A DNA stretch of 64,000 bases. Origin: Streptomyces sp. NBC_00443 (lineage in GTDB: Bacteria > Actinomycetota > Actinomycetes > Streptomycetales > Streptomycetaceae). This document shows, piece by piece, positions 60,385-64,000 of this stretch. A model generated the notes under the pieces. That model saw only the letters and a list, made by a program, of their open reading frames with translations, did not search any database and was not told where the DNA came from. The DNA lies in the NCBI RefSeq assembly GCF_036014175.1, contig NZ_CP107917.1, positions 9,052,001 through 9,116,000 of the forward strand. Reading direction: 5' to 3'. Within the stretch, counting starts at the first letter, position 1; each line of letters begins with the position of its first letter. The position numbers were made by a program, and so were the translations under genes.

Positions 60385-61491
60385 CCGTGCCGTGGTGCAT
60401 GGTGATGGGCTCCTGTGAGTGGATGCGGACGGCGTTCCCGCGACACCTTGCTGGCGTCGTCGTCCGTCGAGGAAGCGCAAGAGCTCGGCGGTGACGAACC
60501 GAGGGTTCTCCTCGACGAGCCAGTGCCCGGCGTTCGGCACGTCCACCGCCCGGACGATGTTGGTCATGCGCGCGGCCACCGTGCCCCGTATCGAATTGAG
60601 CTGCCCTTGGGCGGTCATGAGCAGCGTCGGGACCCGTGTCGGTGCTGCTGCCACGGTGTCGCGGACGTCCTTGTCGAGGGCGCGGTAGAGCTCGAAGCCG
60701 CCCGACAGGACCTGGGGCCGGCTGTAGGTTCGTGCGTACTCGTTGATCTCGGCGTCGGTGAACGGGGACCGGTCGGAGGTGCCACCGAACGCCGTGCCAC
60801 CGAACGAGACCTGGGGATAGAACAGTCCCAGGTACGCGCGGACATCGTCGCCCACGACCGCCTCGGGGACCCGGCGTTGGGAGTGAAAGGCGATGTGCCA
60901 GCTCAGTGAGCGGTAGGTGGGTGCGTCGATCGCAGGACCGGGCAGCGGCAGGTCGAGATAGCCGAGGCGTGCGGTGTCGTCGGGGAAATGGCCGGCGTAC
61001 TGGAATGCAACCGCGGCGCCGAAATCGTGCCCGATGACACGGGCGTCAGTCACGCCGAGCCGGTCGGCGATCAGCGTGCGCACATAGCGCGCCGGTGTGG
61101 CCTTGTCGTAAGCGGTCGGTGAGCCGGTGCTGTCACCCAGTCCTGGAAGGTCGACAGCGTAGACGGTGTGGTGCTCGGCGAGTTCCGGCATGATCGGCCA
61201 CCAGCCGTACCAGGTCTGTGGCCAACCGTGTATCAGCACGACCGGCGAGCCGCTGCCGCCGGTCACGTAATGCATACGGACGCCGTCGACGTCGGCGAAC
61301 TTGTGGCGGAAGGTCTTCTCGAACCGGGGGTCGTCCTGGGTGGCGGCGGTGTGGGCGGGAACGTCGTCGTCCGCTGTCGGCGCGGAACAGGCTGCGGCAG
61401 CGATCGTAAGTAGGAGGGTGAGCATGGCGGTTGCCACCGTGCGCGCGGACCGGAGGAAGCGGCGCGGTAACGGCCGTGGTGCTGTGATCAT
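60289..61491 (-). CDS. Lipoprotein alpha/beta hydrolase (epoxide-hydrolase-like)
   Basis: 400 residues as read. Signal peptide with possible lipobox AAAC (TLLLTIAAAACSAPTAD, about residue 35). Hydrolase core: VVLIHGWPQTWYGWWPIMPEL, nucleophile elbow GHDFGAAVAF (Asp nucleophile, as in epoxide hydrolases and haloalkane dehalogenases) and the His in NAGHWLVEENP. The natural domain ends near LLRFLDGRRRQQ; the remaining 40-50 residues come from downstream sequence and the SRPBCC remnant, so the 3' end has probably been altered. ATG 61491. Confidence 0.75.
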   Translation of the reverse strand: MITAPRPLPRRFLRSARTVATAMLTLLLTIAAAACSAPTADDDVPAHTAATQDDPRFEKTFRHKFADVDGVRMHYVTGGSGSPVVLIHGWPQTWYGWWPIMPELAEHHTVYAVDLPGLGDSTGSPTAYDKATPARYVRTLIADRLGVTDARVIGHDFGAAVAFQYAGHFPDDTARLGYLDLPLPGPAIDAPTYRSLSWHIAFHSQRRVPEAVVGDDVRAYLGLFYPQVSFGGTAFGGTSDRSPFTDAEINEYARTYSRPQVLSGGFELYRALDKDVRDTVAAAPTRVPTLLMTAQGQLNSIRGTVAARMTNIVRAVDVPNAGHWLVEENPRFVTAELLRFLDGRRRQQGVAGTPSASTHRSPSPCTTARSVDLDPGGDDGVGAVRAFRTGRTVTGERLTE

Positions 61492-61515
61492 GTCTTCCCG
61501 TCCTGGAGAAGGTGG

Positions 61516-62052
61516 TCAGCGGCCCGTCGTGCCGTCGATGAGTTCACGGAGGACGTCCGCCTGGCCCGCGTGCCGGCCGGTCTCCTCGATCATGTGGGTG
61601 AGTGCCCAGCGGAGGCTGGGAGCGGGAAGGTCCGGCTGCGGTCGGGGGACCGGTGCGTCGAGGTCGGTGCACCCGTCGAGAACGTCGTTCGCGCGCGTGA
61701 CGGCGTCTCGGTAGCGGGCGACGACATCGGCCACGCTGTCCGCCGGTGCGGCTCGGAACGTCGCCTGCCAGTCGGTGACGTCCTCCCCGAGGAACATCGA
61801 GCGCTCGACGAACGTCAGATGGTTGAGCAGTCCGAGCAGGTTCGTTCCTGACGGCACCGCGGCTGTTCGCACCTGCGGTTCGCGGGCGCCGTCGACCTTC
61901 GCGGCGATCGAGGTCCGGAGATAGTCGAGGAATCCGCGCAGGACCTCGCTCTCGTTGCTTCCGGTGCGGGGCGGCGGGGTGTCGCGTCGGCGGTTGCGGC
62001 GCGTGGACCTCGTCTCGGACGCGACCGCACCGGTGGTGTTCGTCAAGGCCAT
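61516..62052 (-). CDS. DinB-family protein (DUF664)
   Basis: 178 residues. Four-helix-bundle DinB protein with metal-binding His residues in GLLNHLTFVERSMF and ALTHMIEETGRHAGQADVLRELIDG. Some relatives are mycothiol- or bacillithiol-dependent transferases. The ATG at 62052 has AAGGAG six bases upstream. Divergent from the XRE-cupin regulator across an 87-base region holding an inverted repeat. Confidence 0.85.
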   Translation of the reverse strand: MALTNTTGAVASETRSTRRNRRRDTPPPRTGSNESEVLRGFLDYLRTSIAAKVDGAREPQVRTAAVPSGTNLLGLLNHLTFVERSMFLGEDVTDWQATFRAAPADSVADVVARYRDAVTRANDVLDGCTDLDAPVPRPQPDLPAPSLRWALTHMIEETGRHAGQADVLRELIDGTTGR

Positions 62053-62112
62053 CACGGCTCCTTGTGTCGGAATGCGCCCAGTCTTGCCAGGCACTCCGGG
62101 ACCTGGCACGGA

Positions 62113-62133
62113 ATCTTGCGGTTACGGCAAGAT
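62113..62133. promoter_or_regulatory. Inverted repeat between divergent DinB and XRE genes
   Basis: ATCTTGC-N7-GCAAGAT, ending six bases before the XRE start. A second repeat, TGCCAGG and CCTGGCA, lies at about 62086-62108. Likely binding site(s) of the adjacent regulator. Confidence 0.5.
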
Positions 62134-62139
62134 GGCCTG

Positions 62140-62748
62140 ATGGATCGCAAGACGGACGATGACGTGCTCGACGGTGTGGGGCCGCGCCTTCGTGCGCTGC
62201 GTCGTGCCTGCGGCATCACCCTCGCCGACCTTGCGGCGACGACCGGCGTGTCGGAGAGCACTGTGTCCCGGCTGGAGAGCGGGCAGCGTCGGCCGAGCCT
62301 GGAACTTCTGCTGCCGCTGGCCCGTACCTATGACGTTCCGTTGGACGAGCTCGTCGGCGCCCCGCGCACCGGTGACCCCCGAATCCACCTCAAGCCGATC
62401 AGGCGGTTCGGGATGACGTTCGTGCCCCTGTCGCGGCGACCGGGCGGGGTGCACGCGTTCAAGATGATCATTCCCGCCTCGCCGGAACCACTTGAACCGA
62501 CCCCGCAGACCCACGAAGGCTTCGAATGGCTCCATGTGCTCAACGGACGCCTGCGGCTCGTGACCGGCGAGCGCGATCTGACGCTGCCGCCCGGTGAGGC
62601 AGCCGAGTTCGACACGTCCTTGCCCCACTGGCTGGGCAGCGCCGACGGCGGCGTGGTCGAGCTTCTCATCCTGTTCGGCCTGCAAGGGGTACGCGCGCAC
62701 GTACGCACCGACCCTCGTCGATCGCCGCAGGCCGGGAGCCGGCGGTGA
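62140..62748 (+). CDS. XRE-family regulator with C-terminal cupin domain
   Basis: 202 residues. HTH_3 domain (residues 12-68: LRALRRACGITLADLAATTGVSESTVSRLESGQRRPSLELLLPLARTYDVPLDELVG) and a cupin (about 85-185: HEGFEWLHVLNGRLRLVTGERDLTLPPGEAAEFDTSLPHWLG). Such regulators sense small ligands through the cupin. ATG 62140. Probably controls itself and the divergent DinB gene. Confidence 0.85.
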   Translation: MDRKTDDDVLDGVGPRLRALRRACGITLADLAATTGVSESTVSRLESGQRRPSLELLLPLARTYDVPLDELVGAPRTGDPRIHLKPIRRFGMTFVPLSRRPGGVHAFKMIIPASPEPLEPTPQTHEGFEWLHVLNGRLRLVTGERDLTLPPGEAAEFDTSLPHWLGSADGGVVELLILFGLQGVRAHVRTDPRRSPQAGSRR

Positions 62749-62795
62749 ACCATCGATGAGCGGCGCGCGGCGGTGAACCACCGATAGCGGCGCGC
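62741..62795. repeat. Near-perfect 27/28-bp tandem duplication
   Basis: Copy 1 (62741-62768) and copy 2 (62769-62795) both run from GGCGGTGAACCA to GCGGCGCGC, differing by one substitution and one base deletion. Copy 1 includes the stop of the XRE-cupin gene. Confidence 0.8.
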
Positions 62796-62853
62796 CCAGA
62801 AGCCCGCACCGACGGGCCCGAGACCGCCACACCGGTGAGAGGACATCCGAACC

Positions 62854-63420
62854 ATGGCACCAGCCAGGCAACGACCGCTGACCGGTGAGGGTCAGGCAGC
62901 CATCGAGGCGTTTCTGCTGGAGCGGGGGGCCGGCCGGATGCCTCATCCCGGCGGCACCCTGTTGGAACATCTGCAGCGCGTTCGGTGGCTGTTGGCCGCA
63001 TGGGGAGCCGGCCCCGCCGTCCAGACAGCGGGTCTGTGCCATGCGACGTACGGAACCGACGGTTTCGCACCGACACTGCTTCCCCTCACCGACCGGGCGA
63101 CGCTCGTCGCGCTGATCGGCGAGCAGGCGGAGGCGTTGGTGTACCTGTACGCCGGCTGCGACCGCGCCACCGTCTATCCCCGTCTCGACGGCACCGCCCC
63201 AGTCGCCTTCCGGGACCGCTTCACCGGCCGTGAGCACACTCCGACCCCCGACGACCTGCGGGCCTTCCTGGAGATCACGGCGGCCAATGAACTCGATGTA
63301 CTGGCGCACAACGCGGAACTGGCCAAGCAGCACGGACCCGGGCTCTACGGCCTCCTCACACGGACTGGCCCCTTGCTGTCGCCGGCAGCGCAGCTTGCCG
63401 TCGCCAGGCAATTGGCATAG
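62854..63420 (+). CDS. DUF6817-type protein with HD-like motif
   Basis: 188 residues. The region MPHPGGTLLEHLQRVRWLLAAWG followed by QTAGLCHATYGTDGF and LIGEQAEALVYLYAGCDR has the spacing of His residues seen in HD-fold metal proteins and resembles DUF6817. Similar proteins are frequent in Streptomyces; function unknown. No clear ribosome binding site beyond GAGAGGA some 14 bases upstream. Confidence 0.7.
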   Translation: MAPARQRPLTGEGQAAIEAFLLERGAGRMPHPGGTLLEHLQRVRWLLAAWGAGPAVQTAGLCHATYGTDGFAPTLLPLTDRATLVALIGEQAEALVYLYAGCDRATVYPRLDGTAPVAFRDRFTGREHTPTPDDLRAFLEITAANELDVLAHNAELAKQHGPGLYGLLTRTGPLLSPAAQLAVARQLA

Positions 63421-63512
63421 GTGGCTGCGCCGGCCGGACTCCGGAGCAGTGATGCCGGAGACGTGTTCCGAGCCCACAAGGTCACGTGCCGGGGTGTCGC
63501 CAAGGCTCCGCG

Positions 63513-64000
63513 TCAGGGCAGGGCGAGGACGCAGAACTCGTGGCCTTCCGCGTCGGCCAGGCATGTCCACGGGACGCCGCCCTGGCCGACGTCGAGGTGG
63601 GTGGCGCCGAGGGCACGCAGCCGGGCCACCTCCGCTGCTTTGTCGTCACCGGGGTACGGCAGCAGGTCGAGATGGACGCGCTCCGGCACGGTCCTCACCC
63701 CGGGCGTGCGGAGGAACTCGAGATACGGGCCGCCACCCTTTGCGGAGCGGAACACCGCATGATCGTCGGTCACCTCGTGCAGGGTCCAGTCCATCGACTC
63801 GTCCCAGAACCGGGCCATGGCCCGCGGATCCGCGCAGTCGACCACCACCGCAGCGATCGGCCCGGTGTCCCGGTAGACCTCCCGAGGCTCCAGCACGCAG
63901 AACTCATTGCCCTCGGGGTCGGCCAGGACCGTCCACGGCACTTCGCCCTGGCCCACGTGGGCGGGCGTCGCACCGAGAGACCGGAGGCGCGCGACCAGCT
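63513..64000 (-). CDS. Two-domain VOC-family protein (5' end outside window)
   Basis: At least 161 residues of a protein whose start lies beyond 64000; the frame is open to the window edge (LVARLRSLGATPAHVGQGEVPWTVLADPEGNEFCVLEP). Two VOC units, each ending in the same PEGNEFCVLE / AEGHEFCVLA pattern of the glyoxalase-like-domain group. Function not assignable. Confidence 0.8.
   Translation of the reverse strand, partial: LVARLRSLGATPAHVGQGEVPWTVLADPEGNEFCVLEPREVYRDTGPIAAVVVDCADPRAMARFWDESMDWTLHEVTDDHAVFRSAKGGGPYLEFLRTPGVRTVPERVHLDLLPYPGDDKAAEVARLRALGATHLDVGQGGVPWTCLADAEGHEFCVLALP

Noticed and set aside
60026..60400. 124-codon ORF overlapping the SRPBCC remnant
   Set aside because: Arg/Gly-rich translation without family features; the SRPBCC-like sequence is in a different frame.

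Overview
The window is high-GC actinobacterial DNA. Codon use, GTG/TTG starts, four-base start/stop overlaps and the gene content (SpoIIE-type phosphatases, GAF-ANTAR and ECF41 regulators, CBM13-tagged chitinases, rifamycin phosphotransferase with its RAE box) point to a Streptomyces or close relative, probably an accessory or chromosome-arm region. No rRNA, tRNA, CRISPR array, transposase or integrase was found.

Layout. 1-3285: translationally coupled stressosome-type operon (end of an upstream gene, RsbT-like kinase, ATPase-phosphatase, GAF-PP2C phosphatase). 3295-10430: MarR and GYD genes, then a TetR-controlled catabolic block (AtzE/AtzG-like amidase pair, MBL hydrolase, zinc alcohol dehydrogenase, sugar-acid dehydratase). 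10515-15057: cyclophilin, secreted lipase, GAF-ANTAR protein, drug exporter. 15148-16410: an RNA methyltransferase behind a leader with an 8-codon ORF that can mask the ribosome binding site. 16441-20088: two genes lying head to head, a PKS remnant and an epimerase remnant, both lacking their N-termini. 20155-23219: coupled pair of secreted proteins (lectin/beta-helix and ThuA-like). 23458-42585: mixed metabolic and regulatory genes, including an ECF41 sigma factor with its carboxymuconolactone decarboxylase-like partner, methyltransferase, AraC, DUF418, AI-2E transporter, PAP2, Tat-exported deaminase and PLD. 43282-46756: chitin/cell-attack cluster (GH18, GH19, NLP toxin-like protein). 46830-56400: two divergent units around an IclR regulator with a formaldehyde-activating-enzyme homologue, an enolase-superfamily enzyme, two aldehyde dehydrogenases, a beta-hydroxyacid dehydrogenase and an iron alcohol dehydrogenase. 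56411-59167: rifamycin phosphotransferase with a RAE. 59273-64000: exonuclease, lipoprotein hydrolase joined to a decayed SRPBCC gene, DinB, XRE-cupin, DUF6817 and a partial VOC gene.

Quality warning. At least seven otherwise intact genes change frame by exactly one missing base, nearly always at a run of G or C (near 1243, 2262, 4580, 18536, 18675, 31834, 39664; possibly also 4923-4928). This looks like homopolymer under-calling in the assembly. Genes marked pseudogene for that reason alone may be intact in the organism. The missing 5' halves of the PKS and epimerase genes and the in-frame stop in the SRPBCC gene are not explained this way and look like real decay.
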